Below are positions 9,936 through 18,488 of a stretch of 64,000 nt of DNA, one piece after another. The stretch lies in the NCBI GenBank assembly GCA_944324645.1, contig CALUXB010000003.1, forward strand, positions 62,001 through 126,000. Direction: 5' to 3'. Position 1 is the stretch's first letter, and the number at the start of each line of letters is the position of its first letter. The translations under genes were made by a program, and so were the position numbers. The notes beneath the pieces were generated by a model. It was not told where the DNA came from. It did no database searches and worked only from the letters and a program-made list of their open reading frames with translations. This DNA comes from an uncultured Elusimicrobiales bacterium. GTDB lineage: Bacteria > Elusimicrobiota > Elusimicrobia > Elusimicrobiales > Elusimicrobiaceae.

Positions 9936-10796
9936 ATGAATCATAAACCGGTAGTAGTAGGGATTGGAGAGTTGCTGTGGGATATGCTGCCTTCTGGCAA
10001 AAGAGCGGGAGGCGCGCCGATTAATTTTGTGTATCACGCCACACAATTAGGGGCAGAAGGATATGCCATTAGTGCCGTAGGAAAAGATGATTTGGGAGCG
10101 GAAATTTTGCAGGAGCTGGCCAAAGCCGGCATTGAACATCAAACAGCAGAAGTGCCTTATCCCACGGGTAAAGTATTGGTCTCTTTAAAAGACGGTATTC
10201 CGGATTACACAATAGTGGAAAATGTGGCTTGGGATCATATCCCGCTGACCCAGCAAAGCTGCGACCTAGTAAAACGGGCCGGCTGTGTGTGTTTTGGGTC
10301 TTTGGCGTTGCGGCACGCCGATTCACGCCAAACGGCGGAGCGCTTGTTAGAATTGGCCCCGCGGGAAGCTCTGCGTTTTTTTGATATCAATTTGCGCCAG
10401 CAGTATTACAGCAAGGAATTGATTGAAAAATTATTACGCTATGCAAATGCATTTAAATTAAATGATGAGGAAATTTTAGTTTTACGCAAAATGTTTGCCC
10501 TGCACGGAACCGATGATGAAGTGTGCCGCACGCTGTTGGATCGTTTTGATTTGCGTTATGTGGTTTTTACCGCCGGGGATAAATTTAGCGCTATTTACTG
10601 CCCGACGGAAAAATCTTTCTTTCCCACCCCGAAAGTAGAAGTAGTAGATACAGTAGGAGCGGGAGACAGTTTTTCCGGAGCATTTGTTTATAATATTTTG
10701 ACGGGCAAAAGCCTCAAAGAGGCGCACGAAGAGGCCGTAAAGGTGGCGGCCTTTGTTTGTACCCAGAGCGGGGCTTGGCCTGCGTACGATAAATAA
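9936..10796 (+). CDS. PfkB-family carbohydrate kinase (fructokinase-like)
   Basis: A 286-residue ribokinase-fold sugar kinase. The N-terminal GIGELLWDMLPSG and GGAPINFVYHATQLG match the fructokinase subgroup. The C-terminal DTVGAGDSFSGAF contains the catalytic Asp and the anion hole. It would phosphorylate an imported hexose, most likely fructose, using ATP. The start at ATG 9936 is chosen because GGGAG (9923-9927) lies 8 nt upstream; a longer in-frame reading from 9852 has no ribosome site and adds 28 residues unlike the family. An MFS sugar permease follows after 9 nt, so uptake and phosphorylation look coupled. Confidence 0.85.
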   Translation: MNHKPVVVGIGELLWDMLPSGKRAGGAPINFVYHATQLGAEGYAISAVGKDDLGAEILQELAKAGIEHQTAEVPYPTGKVLVSLKDGIPDYTIVENVAWDHIPLTQQSCDLVKRAGCVCFGSLALRHADSRQTAERLLELAPREALRFFDINLRQQYYSKELIEKLLRYANAFKLNDEEILVLRKMFALHGTDDEVCRTLLDRFDLRYVVFTAGDKFSAIYCPTEKSFFPTPKVEVVDTVGAGDSFSGAFVYNILTGKSLKEAHEEAVKVAAFVCTQSGAWPAYDK

Positions 10797-10805
10797 GGAG
10801 CAACT

Positions 10806-11969
10806 ATGACTCAAGAGAAGCAAAAATCGTCGTTGGCTGCAAAACTGATTCCGGTTATGCTTGCTTTTTTTGCGATGAGTTTTGTTGATTCTGTCGGTAC
10901 GGCAACAAACTATGTCAAAGAAAGCTTTAATTTATCTAACACGGTAGCTAATCTGTGCCCGTCTATGGTGTTTTTTTGGTTTTTGGTTTGCTCTGTTCCT
11001 ACGGGGATGCTGATGAACAAAATCGGCCGGCGCAAAACCGTGCTGGTTAGCTTAGTGGTTACGTTGGCGGCGCTGGTGTTGCCCTTGCTGTATTACCATT
11101 TTGCTACGATGATGTTGGCTTTTGCTCTTTTGGGTATTGGCAATGCCGTAATGCAGGTGTCTTTAAATCCGCTGGTGTCTAATATTGTCAGCGAAGAGAA
11201 ATTGGCCAGTTTTATGACGTTTGGGCAATTTGTAAAAGCTATTGGGTCGTTTATCGCGCCGATTTTGGCTGCGTGGTTTGCAGCAAAATATAACAACTGG
11301 GCTTTAATGTATGCGGTGTTTGCGGTGGAAGCTCTTGTTGCGCTGATTCTGTTGGGCCGCGAAGAAATTAAGGAAGAAATTAGCGGCAAAATTACGGGCT
11401 TTAAAGACGCTTTTTCTCTGTTGGGTGATGGAATGATTTTGCTGTGCTTTATTGGTATTATGTGCCACGTGGGCATTGACGTAGGCACCAATACGGCTGC
11501 GCCGCAAATTCTGATGGAACGGCTGGGGTGGGATCTTTCCCAGGCTATTTATGCCACCAGCGTGTATTTTATGTTTCGTACCGTCGGGTGTTTTTTAGGG
11601 GCCTTTTTGTTGGCTAAAATTTCCGCCAAAAAGGTATTTGTGGCCAGCGTATTCTTTATGTTGGCGGCGATGTGCGGAATGTTCTTTTCCCGCAACCAAT
11701 GGTTTCTCTACGGCTGCATTGCTTTGATTGGTCTTGGAAACTCTAATATTTTCTCTATCATTTTCTCTCAGGCTTTGCTGCACAAACCAGAAAAAAAGAA
11801 CGAAGCGTCCGGCCTGATGATTATGGGCCTCATTGGCGGGACGGTGTTCCCGTTGCTGATGGGTTTTGCTTCGGATGCAATGGGCAGCCAGACGGGCTCT
11901 GTGTTGGTAATGGCGGTGGCGGTGCTCTATTTGTTGGCTTTAGTAAAAAAGATTAAAGCTGCTGCTTAA
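10806..11969 (+). CDS. MFS sugar permease (FucP/FHS-like)
   Basis: A 387-residue integral membrane protein with about twelve hydrophobic helices in two halves. The loop after helix 2 carries NKIGRRKT, the classic MFS motif between helices 2 and 3. Its similarity in style to fucose/glucose/galactose proton symporters (FHS family) is by eye only. Pairing with the sugar kinase 9 nt upstream suggests a proton-coupled hexose importer. A terminator follows directly. Confidence 0.8.
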   Translation: MTQEKQKSSLAAKLIPVMLAFFAMSFVDSVGTATNYVKESFNLSNTVANLCPSMVFFWFLVCSVPTGMLMNKIGRRKTVLVSLVVTLAALVLPLLYYHFATMMLAFALLGIGNAVMQVSLNPLVSNIVSEEKLASFMTFGQFVKAIGSFIAPILAAWFAAKYNNWALMYAVFAVEALVALILLGREEIKEEISGKITGFKDAFSLLGDGMILLCFIGIMCHVGIDVGTNTAAPQILMERLGWDLSQAIYATSVYFMFRTVGCFLGAFLLAKISAKKVFVASVFFMLAAMCGMFFSRNQWFLYGCIALIGLGNSNIFSIIFSQALLHKPEKKNEASGLMIMGLIGGTVFPLLMGFASDAMGSQTGSVLVMAVAVLYLLALVKKIKAAA

Positions 11970-11980
11970 AGTATTTGGAT

Positions 11981-12020
11981 AAAAAACCCGTTTCCATTAT
12001 GCGCGGAAACGGGTTTTTTT
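11981..12020 (+). terminator. Terminator of the sugar kinase-permease operon
   Basis: AAAAAACCCGTTTCC pairs with GGAAACGGGTTTTTT around a 9-nt loop. The flanking A and T runs make it work in both directions. Confidence 0.9.
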
Positions 12021-12059
12021 ATACAATGAAAAAGACACAGCAAGAGGAGGGTGATAGGA

Positions 12060-12869
12060 ATGCGTAACGTGACAAACTTTGATTTTGATGTAAAAAAATT
12101 AGTTTGGATTATTGTGATTTTGGCTGTTTTAGTAGTAGGAATGGGGGCGTATTTTACGGTGCCCGCAGGCAGTGTGGCTATTAAACTGCGTTTTGGTAAA
12201 ATTGTGGGCTCTTATACGGAAGGGTTGCATTTAAAACTGCCTTTGATTGATAAAGTAGAAAAATTTTCCGTGCGTATTAAAAAGGATTCTTTTGAAACGG
12301 AAGCGTTCTCTAAAGACTTGCAGAGCGTGGGGCTGACGCTGGCTATTAACCACCGTATTTTGCCTGAGACCATTATTTCCGTGTATCGCAATTTAGGGCC
12401 GGATTATACCAATACGGTGCTTCGCCCGGCGGTAGAAGAATGGACCAAAGCGGTGTTGGCAAAGTACTCTGCAGAGAGCGTGATTTCCAACCGGGTGCAA
12501 GTAGCCAAAGAGCTGGACGAAATCCTAAAAGAAAAAATGGCGGAAAAACAGGTGGTAATTTCTGATGTAGCTATTACCAATTTTGAGTTTTCTCCCCAGT
12601 TTTTAAAAGCGGTGGAAGAAAAACAAATTGCCGAACAAGAGGCCAAGCGGGCAACCAATTTGGTGGAAAAAGTGAAGAAAGAAGCAGAGCAGAAAATTTT
12701 GCAGGCGCAGGCGGAGGCTCAGTCTTTGCGTTTGCAGCGGGAAGTGGTGTCTGACAACTTAATCCGTTTGCGCCAGGTGGAAGCACAGCTGAAAGCCATT
12801 GAAAAATGGGATGGCCGTATGCCCACCTATATGGGTGGAGACCAAATGCCGTTTGTAATGGTGAAATAA
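12060..12869 (+). CDS. SPFH/band-7 (prohibitin-like) membrane protein
   Basis: A 269-residue protein with one N-terminal membrane helix (about residues 12-34), a band-7 domain (VPAGSVAIKLRFGKI through about residue 170) and a charged Ala/Glu/Lys/Gln coiled coil, the usual stomatin/prohibitin build. Such proteins form membrane cages and often guard proteases such as FtsH. ATG 12060 is preferred because GAGGAGG (12044-12050) precedes it by 9 nt; an upstream GTG at 12051 touches that site. The stop overlaps the next ATG by one base (TAATG), so it is coupled to the Sel1 protein. HflK/HflC pairing is not seen. Confidence 0.8.
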   Translation: MRNVTNFDFDVKKLVWIIVILAVLVVGMGAYFTVPAGSVAIKLRFGKIVGSYTEGLHLKLPLIDKVEKFSVRIKKDSFETEAFSKDLQSVGLTLAINHRILPETIISVYRNLGPDYTNTVLRPAVEEWTKAVLAKYSAESVISNRVQVAKELDEILKEKMAEKQVVISDVAITNFEFSPQFLKAVEEKQIAEQEAKRATNLVEKVKKEAEQKILQAQAEAQSLRLQREVVSDNLIRLRQVEAQLKAIEKWDGRMPTYMGGDQMPFVMVK

Positions 12870-14011
12870 TGAAAACGTTCTTAAAAATTGTCATAGTATT
12901 GCTAATATTAGGGCTTATTGCGGGGGCTTTGCTTTATAAAACGCCCCAACGCAGAGCCTTTGACCAAACGCTTGCTCTTGCCCAACAAGGCGATGCACAA
13001 GCCCAATTGTCTTTAGCACGGATGTATGCGCAAGGAAAAGGCACAAAAGCCGATGGAAAACAAGCATTGGAGTGGTTTTCTAAAGCGGCTCAACAAGAAA
13101 ATGCCACCGCGGCGTATGAATTGGCCCAACTTTATTTGGACGGCAAAGCGGTGCGTCGTGACGCGGGGAAAGGCCTTTCGTTTTTAAAACAAGCGGCATA
13201 TGGCGGTTACGCTCCTGCGCAGTCTCAATTAGGGTTGTTGTATCAAATTAAAACCGAAAAAAAAGAGCCACAATTAGCCCAAGCATTCTTTTGGTGGATG
13301 CAGGCAGCTCACCAAGGGGACACGGAAGCCCAGAAAGCGCTGGAACAAGCCCAGCAAACACAGCTGCAGCTGTATCAGCAAGTACAGGAGATAGATGAAG
13401 TTTTCCAGCGCGCCGCGGCAGAAGATGTGCAAGCGATGGCAGAGGCAGGGGAGATATTAATGCGGGGGGATTTTTTAGAAAAAAATCTCAAAGCCGCTTC
13501 CTCTTATATTTTAAAAGCCGCTCAAAGAGGCTCCCCTAAGGCTCAGTATGCTCTTTCGCTGCTGTATGGTTTGGAGAATGGGCCCTTGCCACAAGATAAC
13601 TCCGCCTCCTTTGATTATTTAAAACTTGCCGCCGACGGGGAATATGCCCCCGCCCAATATGATATGGGGTCCAGAATATATCGAGTATCCCGAAATTTTG
13701 CAGAGGAAAAAGAGGCTTTTTCTTGGTTTGAAAAAGCTGGAGAACAAAATAATGCAGACGCTTTATATATGATGGGTCTAATGTATTTGGAAGGCAGAGG
13801 GGTGCCCAGAAACAGGACTCTTTCCCAAAAGATGTTTAGAAAGGCGGCTAATTTAGGGCATCCGGAGGCTCAATATGTTATTGCACAAAACTATTGGTTT
13901 GGTGCCAATGGCGTAGGCAAAAACCGCAAAAGAGCTTTGCAATGGATGCGCTTAGCCAGCCAAAACGGACACCAACAAGCCGCAGTTTTTTTGAAGGAAG
14001 TCGGACAATAA
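12869..14011 (+). CDS. Membrane-anchored Sel1-repeat protein
   Basis: A 380-residue protein with an N-terminal hydrophobic segment (FLKIVIVLLILGLIAGALL, about 4-22), probably an uncleaved anchor. At least eight Sel1-like (TPR-type) repeats follow, of the form A...LA.mY..GkG...d...A..Wf.kAA.qg. These are helical hairpins for protein-protein contacts. It shares one base with the SPFH gene upstream and is probably made with it. The partner it scaffolds cannot be named from sequence. A longer in-frame reading from 12806 would lie within the SPFH gene and is rejected. Confidence 0.75.
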   Translation: MKTFLKIVIVLLILGLIAGALLYKTPQRRAFDQTLALAQQGDAQAQLSLARMYAQGKGTKADGKQALEWFSKAAQQENATAAYELAQLYLDGKAVRRDAGKGLSFLKQAAYGGYAPAQSQLGLLYQIKTEKKEPQLAQAFFWWMQAAHQGDTEAQKALEQAQQTQLQLYQQVQEIDEVFQRAAAEDVQAMAEAGEILMRGDFLEKNLKAASSYILKAAQRGSPKAQYALSLLYGLENGPLPQDNSASFDYLKLAADGEYAPAQYDMGSRIYRVSRNFAEEKEAFSWFEKAGEQNNADALYMMGLMYLEGRGVPRNRTLSQKMFRKAANLGHPEAQYVIAQNYWFGANGVGKNRKRALQWMRLASQNGHQQAAVFLKEVGQ

Positions 14012-14019
14012 ATAGGATA

Positions 14020-14050
14020 CGGCGGGCAAACCAAATAGCCCGCCGTTTTT
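14020..14050 (+). terminator. Terminator after the SPFH-Sel1 pair
   Basis: CGGCGGGC pairs with GCCCGCCG (14020-14027 with 14038-14045), followed by TTTTT. Confidence 0.85.
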
Positions 14051-14103
14051 ATAAATTTTTTGTAAAAGAGTTGTTTTGATTTTCTTTTTGATAAAGTTTA
14101 TTT

Positions 14104-14604
14104 GTGAATAAAATATCCAAAGAACTAGCTTTTTTCCGTCTCGTTTCTCTAGCGCTAAAGCAGCGGGTTTTACGCTGATTGGGCTGTTAGCAGTAGTGCT
14201 TTATAGGTATTCTATCTGCCCATTGCTTTGCCGCAATATGAGAAGGCCGTACATAAGGCGCGTATGAGCGAAATCCCGGTGCGTACAAAAGCGATAGAAT
14301 AATCTGCAGAAATTTATATTTTAGAAAATGGGACCGTGCTTTCAACAATAGATTTTGCAGAAATTTATTCGGATGCTTTTGCTGGATTAACACTTCAAGA
14401 TGACGACTGGTATTATTCTAAAAATGCCAAATATTATCCAGACAGCCAAGCAGGGAATTTTTGCTGGCGTGCAAGCTATCCGGCCCAGGGCGAATTAATT
14501 GCCGCGCTTGGAGGCTGCCTATGGACGAAGGTTGGTATCGGTATTGTTTTTATGAATCCGATCTAGGCAAGACCCTTTGCCAAACCTTTGAGGCAGTAGG
14601 TTAA
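14104..14604 (+). pseudogene. Decayed type IV pilin-like gene
   Basis: The remains of a pilin of the same kind as the intact copy at 57912-58481. Pieces read in different frames: a GTG-started NKISKEL leader at 14104; then SAKAAGFTLIGLLAVVL from 14151; then, after one extra T, IGILSA; then, after one extra [24 protein letters not shown]; an in-frame TAA near 14301; then a long open stretch; and finally, after another shift near 14520, EGWYRYCFYESDLGKTLCQTFEAVG and a stop at 14602-14604. At least four frameshifts and one nonsense codon are needed to join them. The invariant Glu5 of the pilin motif is Gly here. The gene cannot make a pilin. Confidence 0.8.
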
Positions 14605-14623
14605 GACACGGAAAAAGGTTTTT

Positions 14624-14655
14624 AAAAAATCCCCGCTCAGAAGAGCGGGGATTTT
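14624..14655. terminator. Bidirectional terminator between pilin remnant and glyA
   Basis: CCCCGCTC/GAGCGGGG (14631-14638 with 14643-14650), with AAAAAAT on the left and ATTTT on the right. It ends glyA on the minus strand and anything read from the left. Confidence 0.85.
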
Positions 14656-14664
14656 AGTCTAGGT

Positions 14665-15912
14665 TTATCCTAACTGAGGATATAGCGGAAAGTTCTGTAA
14701 AAACGCTTCCACTTCTTTGGCTTCTGCCGCCAAATACACCTCGTCTTGATGATGTGTAATGGCACCGTCTATAAAATCAGCCACTTTTTGCATATCAGCT
14801 TCTTTCATACCGCGGGTAGTAACTGCCGGGGTGCCAATGCGCAAGCCGCTGGTAACAAACGGCTTTTCCGGGTCAAAGGGAATGGTGTTTTTGTTGGCGG
14901 TAATGCCGGCTTTGTCCAAGGCGGCTTCGGCGGCTTTGCCGGTGAGGCCTTTAGATCGCAAGTCAATGCACATCACGTGGCTGTCAGTTCCCCCGGCCAC
15001 CAAGCGGTATCCCTTGTCCAGCAAAGCCTGGGCCAGCGCTTTGGCGTTTAAGACCACTTGGTGCTGATAGGCTTTAAATTCGGGTTTTAATGCTTCGCCA
15101 AAACAGACGGCCTTGGCTGCAATCACGTGCATCAAAGGTCCGCCCTGTACGCCGGGAAATACGGAGGAGTTGATGGCTTTAGCCAAGCTTTCTTTGCATA
15201 AAATCAGCCCGCCGCGCGGCCCGCGCAAGGTTTTGTGCGTGGTAGTGGTGACTACGTCGGCATACGGAACAGGGTTGGGGTATTCTCCGGCAGCAATCAG
15301 CCCGGCATAATGCGCCACGTCGCAGGCCAGATAAGCGCCGCAGGAGTCTGCAATTTCGCGCAAGCGCTTCCAGTCAAATACGCGCGAATAGTTGGACGCC
15401 CCCGCCATAATCAGTTTGGGTTTGTGTTGCAAGGCCAGCTGCGCCGCTTCATCATAATCGATTTCTTCGGTGTCGGGGCGCACATTCATAGCCACGATGT
15501 TAAAATATTTTCCGGAGAAATTGAGCGGGTGTCCGTGTGTTAAATGTCCGCCGTGGGAGAGGTTGAGCCCCAGCACGGTGTCGCCGGGTTTTACCAGCGC
15601 CACATACACCGCCATATTGGCCTGGGCGCCGGAATGGGGCTGCACGTTGGCGTGCTCGGCGCCAAAGATTTTTTTGGCGCGTTCAATTGCCAAATTTTCG
15701 GCTACGTCCACAAATTCACAGCCGCCGTAATAGCGTTTGGCGGGGTACCCTTCGGCGTATTTATTGGTCAGCACGGAGCCTTGCGCCTGCATCACGGCCA
15801 GCGAGGTAAAATTTTCAGAAGCAATCAGCTCCAACTTGTTGCGTTGGCGGTTTAGCTCCGCCTTTACCGCGGCAAAAACTTCGGGGTCATTTTTTTCCAA
15901 TTCGGGGTACAT
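14665..15912 (-). CDS. glyA: Serine hydroxymethyltransferase
   Basis: A 415-residue PLP enzyme that converts serine and tetrahydrofolate to glycine and 5,10-methylene-tetrahydrofolate. The PLP lysine is Lys227 in [28 protein letters not shown] and [13 protein letters not shown] are further family signatures. Length is normal. The start at 15912 (MYPELEKND) has GGAG 6-9 nt upstream; an in-frame ATG 33 nt earlier would add eleven atypical residues. A matching promoter lies at 15968-15996. Confidence 0.97.
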   Translation of the reverse strand: MYPELEKNDPEVFAAVKAELNRQRNKLELIASENFTSLAVMQAQGSVLTNKYAEGYPAKRYYGGCEFVDVAENLAIERAKKIFGAEHANVQPHSGAQANMAVYVALVKPGDTVLGLNLSHGGHLTHGHPLNFSGKYFNIVAMNVRPDTEEIDYDEAAQLALQHKPKLIMAGASNYSRVFDWKRLREIADSCGAYLACDVAHYAGLIAAGEYPNPVPYADVVTTTTHKTLRGPRGGLILCKESLAKAINSSVFPGVQGGPLMHVIAAKAVCFGEALKPEFKAYQHQVVLNAKALAQALLDKGYRLVAGGTDSHVMCIDLRSKGLTGKAAEAALDKAGITANKNTIPFDPEKPFVTSGLRIGTPAVTTRGMKEADMQKVADFIDGAITHHQDEVYLAAEAKEVEAFLQNFPLYPQLG

Positions 15913-15967
15913 AAAAACTCCTTTAAAAAACAATTTTGCGCGCACAGTTTTTGGAGCCGCGCTTTTT

Positions 15968-15996
15968 ATTATATTTTACTATGAAAAACGCTTGAA
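15968..15996 (-). promoter_or_regulatory. glyA promoter
   Basis: On the minus strand TTCAAG (15996-15991) and a perfect TATAAT (15973-15968) are 17 nt apart. The predicted start leaves a leader of about 50 nt. No purine-operator-like palindrome is obvious. Confidence 0.6.
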
Positions 15997-16002
15997 TTTT
16001 CA

Positions 16003-16052
16003 TATAATTTAATAAACAAGAAAAAAGTAAAAACGCGCCGTTTTTGCGGCGC
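16003..16052 (+). promoter_or_regulatory. -10 box and leader hairpin before the deoxyhypusine-synthase-like gene
   Basis: TATAAT (16003-16008) lacks a clear -35. The leader contains a GCGCCG/CGGCGC hairpin (16035-16040 with 16047-16052) with a T-rich loop. The ribosome site GAGGTG lies 10-15 nt before the ATG at 16083. The hairpin is not followed by a T run, so it is not an obvious terminator. Confidence 0.4.
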
Positions 16053-16082
16053 ATATTCCCACAAGCAGAGGTGTAATAAAAA

Positions 16083-17165
16083 ATGGCAAAACTCACGCAA
16101 AAAGACTTCCTCAAAGGCACCATTAAACACATTGATATGAAAAAATACAATGTGGTTCCTATGGTAGAGGCCTTTGAAAATATGGCGTACTCTTCCCGCG
16201 ACCTGGCCCGCGCCAGCAAAATCTACCACCAAATGTTGTCCGACAAAAACTGCTCTATTATTTTGTGCATTGCCGGCTCTTTGATTTCTGCCGGTTTGAA
16301 GAAAATTATTGTGGATATGATTCAGAACAAGATGGTGGACGCCATTGTTTCCAACGGGGCCAACATTGTGGACCAAGACTTCTTTGAAGCTTTGGGCTAT
16401 AAACACTATCTAGGTACTCCGCACAATGCAGACGACAACCTTTTGCGCGACTTGCACATTGACCGCATTTACGACACCTACATCAACGAAGACGAACTGA
16501 AAGTGTGCGACGAAACCGTACACAAAATCTGCAACTCTTTGGAGCCGCGCCCCTACTCTTCCCGCGAATTTATCTGGGAAATGGGCAAATGGCTGGAAAA
16601 GAATAAAAAAGGCAAAGACAGCGTAGTGTATAACGCCTACAAATACGGCGTGCCCGTGTTTGTGCCGGCTTTCTCCGACTGCTCTGCCGGGTTCGGCTTT
16701 GTGGCGCACCAGACGGAAAACCCGACGGCCCACGTGACCATTGACAGCGCCAAAGACTTTTTGGAACTGACCAAAATCAAAATCAAAGCCAAAGAAACGG
16801 GGCTGATGATGTTCTCCGGCGGCGTACCGAAGAACTTTGCCCAAGACACCGTGGTGGCGGCTGAAATTTTGGGGGCGGACGCTCCTATGCACAAATACGC
16901 CGTGCAAATTACCGTGGCGGACGAACGCGACGGCGCACTCTCCGGCTCTACGCTTAAAGAAGCGTCCAGCTGGGGCAAAGTATCCACCGCGCTGGAGCAG
17001 ATGGTGTATGGCGAATGCACCACGCTGATTCCGCTTATCATCGGTTACGGCTATCACAAAGGCGCTTGGAAAAAACGCAAAGCGGCCAACTATGTAAAAT
17101 TCCTGCAAGATGAAGATAAAAAGGTTGCTGCGTTGAAGGCCAAACAGAACAAAGCTAAAAAATAA
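16083..17165 (+). CDS. Deoxyhypusine synthase-like protein
   Basis: A 360-residue member of the deoxyhypusine synthase family, NAD-dependent enzymes that transfer the aminobutyl group of spermidine. SGGVPKNF and ALSGSTLKEASSWGKV are family signatures, and Lys299 in SSWGK corresponds to the lysine that carries the aminobutyl intermediate in the eukaryotic enzyme. Bacteria lack eIF5A, so the acceptor must differ; some bacterial members make homospermidine from putrescine. No polyamine gene is adjacent. The C-terminus is Lys-rich. The outer-membrane barrel gene begins directly at the next base. Confidence 0.85.
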   Translation: MAKLTQKDFLKGTIKHIDMKKYNVVPMVEAFENMAYSSRDLARASKIYHQMLSDKNCSIILCIAGSLISAGLKKIIVDMIQNKMVDAIVSNGANIVDQDFFEALGYKHYLGTPHNADDNLLRDLHIDRIYDTYINEDELKVCDETVHKICNSLEPRPYSSREFIWEMGKWLEKNKKGKDSVVYNAYKYGVPVFVPAFSDCSAGFGFVAHQTENPTAHVTIDSAKDFLELTKIKIKAKETGLMMFSGGVPKNFAQDTVVAAEILGADAPMHKYAVQITVADERDGALSGSTLKEASSWGKVSTALEQMVYGECTTLIPLIIGYGYHKGAWKKRKAANYVKFLQDEDKKVAALKAKQNKAKK

Positions 17166-18017
17166 ATGCTGCGTTTTAAAATAGTCTTAACACTTGTACT
17201 CTTGGTCTGCCCGTGGGTTGTGTCCTACGGGCAGCTCCATTTTGCAGGTGTTAATGGCGAGCGGGGATATGCGGCCCTGCGCGGCAGTTACCGGCTGGAT
17301 TTAGACAACGGATTAATTTTGACTCCGGCGGTGGGCTATTACCGTATGAGCGACAAAGAAGAAGATGAAGCCGGCGCCACCACTAAATTTGCTCTTTCTG
17401 CGGCGTACGAGATAACGGATAATTTAGTAGCAGATGTGGCTGGGGCCTATATTCCTCAGCGTTTAGGTTTTGAAAACTGGATGTATGGAGCAGGATTAAC
17501 TTACACATTGTGTTATCGCTGTGGGCTGTTTAAATATCCGTATATTCGGGTGCAGGGGGGGCAGTCCCTGTATGATATAGGGGATAACCAACACGGAGAA
17601 ACGCTCCCTTCTGCTTTCAAAACCACCGCTACGGCGGCTTCCTTAGAGCTGGGCAGTGAGCTGGGCAAATTTTGGCTTCAAGCCCGCTATGACAAAGTGA
17701 TAAAATATACACATAAGCCGCCGCAGGGGGTGACCTCTAATTGGACGGAAATCCCTTATATGACGGCTATCGTGCAGGGTTTTATCAGCGATATGGCCGC
17801 CGCCCGCGTGGCCTACCGTACGCGTTGGATTACGCCGTACGCTGTGTATGCCCGGTATAAATACCTGGAATATAGCGATTATACGGTTTCGGTAGCGGGC
17901 GGGTTGGCTCTGCATTTAGGACAGGCGACTATCAGCGGCGGTGTGGAAATTTTTGAGCAAAACCGCAACGATCACCGCAAAACGTATTTTTTTATGTCTG
18001 CCAGTACCGAATTTTAA
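17166..18017 (+). CDS. Outer-membrane beta-barrel protein of unknown function
   Basis: A 283-residue protein with a signal peptide (about 1-22, hydrophobic core VLTLVLLVCPWVV, likely cleaved after SYG). Alternating strands rich in Tyr, Gly and Thr follow, and the last residue is Phe (ASTEF), the usual end of outer-membrane barrels. Strand count is roughly ten to twelve. It starts at the base after the deoxyhypusine-synthase-like stop and is probably cotranslated. No named family is recognised. Confidence 0.65.
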   Translation: MLRFKIVLTLVLLVCPWVVSYGQLHFAGVNGERGYAALRGSYRLDLDNGLILTPAVGYYRMSDKEEDEAGATTKFALSAAYEITDNLVADVAGAYIPQRLGFENWMYGAGLTYTLCYRCGLFKYPYIRVQGGQSLYDIGDNQHGETLPSAFKTTATAASLELGSELGKFWLQARYDKVIKYTHKPPQGVTSNWTEIPYMTAIVQGFISDMAAARVAYRTRWITPYAVYARYKYLEYSDYTVSVAGGLALHLGQATISGGVEIFEQNRNDHRKTYFFMSASTEF

Positions 18018-18032
18018 CCGATGGGGGAGTAT

Positions 18033-18485
18033 ATGGCTAACCAAAATGCCGACGTGACTTTACATTGCAATGTAGATGAAAAATCTTTTTCTAGAGCGAT
18101 GTTTTTATGCCGTTTTTTTACCGGGCTGTCTATGGTGTATTTTGCGCTGGGCAGCTTATTTTATTGGCGGGAGTTTTTGGTTAATACGGCGGCGTTGGGG
18201 TTTTCTTTTTCCGTGCCGGTAGCCTTTTTTCTGGCGGGGGCGGAGTTGTTTTTGGGACTTTTTTTGCTGCTGGGCTGGCATACGCGGCTCAGCGCGCTGG
18301 CGGCTTTGCCGCTGACGCTGATATGTGCTATTATATTTTTCGCGGGCGGCTATAATAAAGCGTTTGTGGCTTTATGTCTGCTGTGCTTTGCCCCTTTATG
18401 TACGCTGATGCTTTTGGGCCCGGGCTTGATTAGCTTGGACTATAAACGCAGCCAGCGGGCGGCCCGTCGTTTTTTCAGAGGTTAA
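18033..18485 (+). CDS. DoxX-family membrane protein
   Basis: About 150 residues with four hydrophobic helices. The pattern RFFTGLSMVYFALGSLFY in helix 1 and FFLAGAELFLGLFLLLGWHTRLSALAALPL in helices 2-3 is DoxX-like (small quinone-linked or thiol-redox membrane proteins). GGGGGAG (18023-18029) sits only 3 nt before ATG 18033; an ATG at 18021 has no ribosome site, so the start is uncertain by four codons. It lies 3 nt upstream of dnaX, in the same transcript. The function of this member is unknown. Confidence 0.65.
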   Translation: MANQNADVTLHCNVDEKSFSRAMFLCRFFTGLSMVYFALGSLFYWREFLVNTAALGFSFSVPVAFFLAGAELFLGLFLLLGWHTRLSALAALPLTLICAIIFFAGGYNKAFVALCLLCFAPLCTLMLLGPGLISLDYKRSQRAARRFFRG

Positions 18486-18488
18486 TCT

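Noticed and set aside
14336..14566. A 76-codon open frame read as a small gene
   Set aside because: It is one in-frame piece of the decayed pilin gene, between the nonsense codon and the last frameshift.
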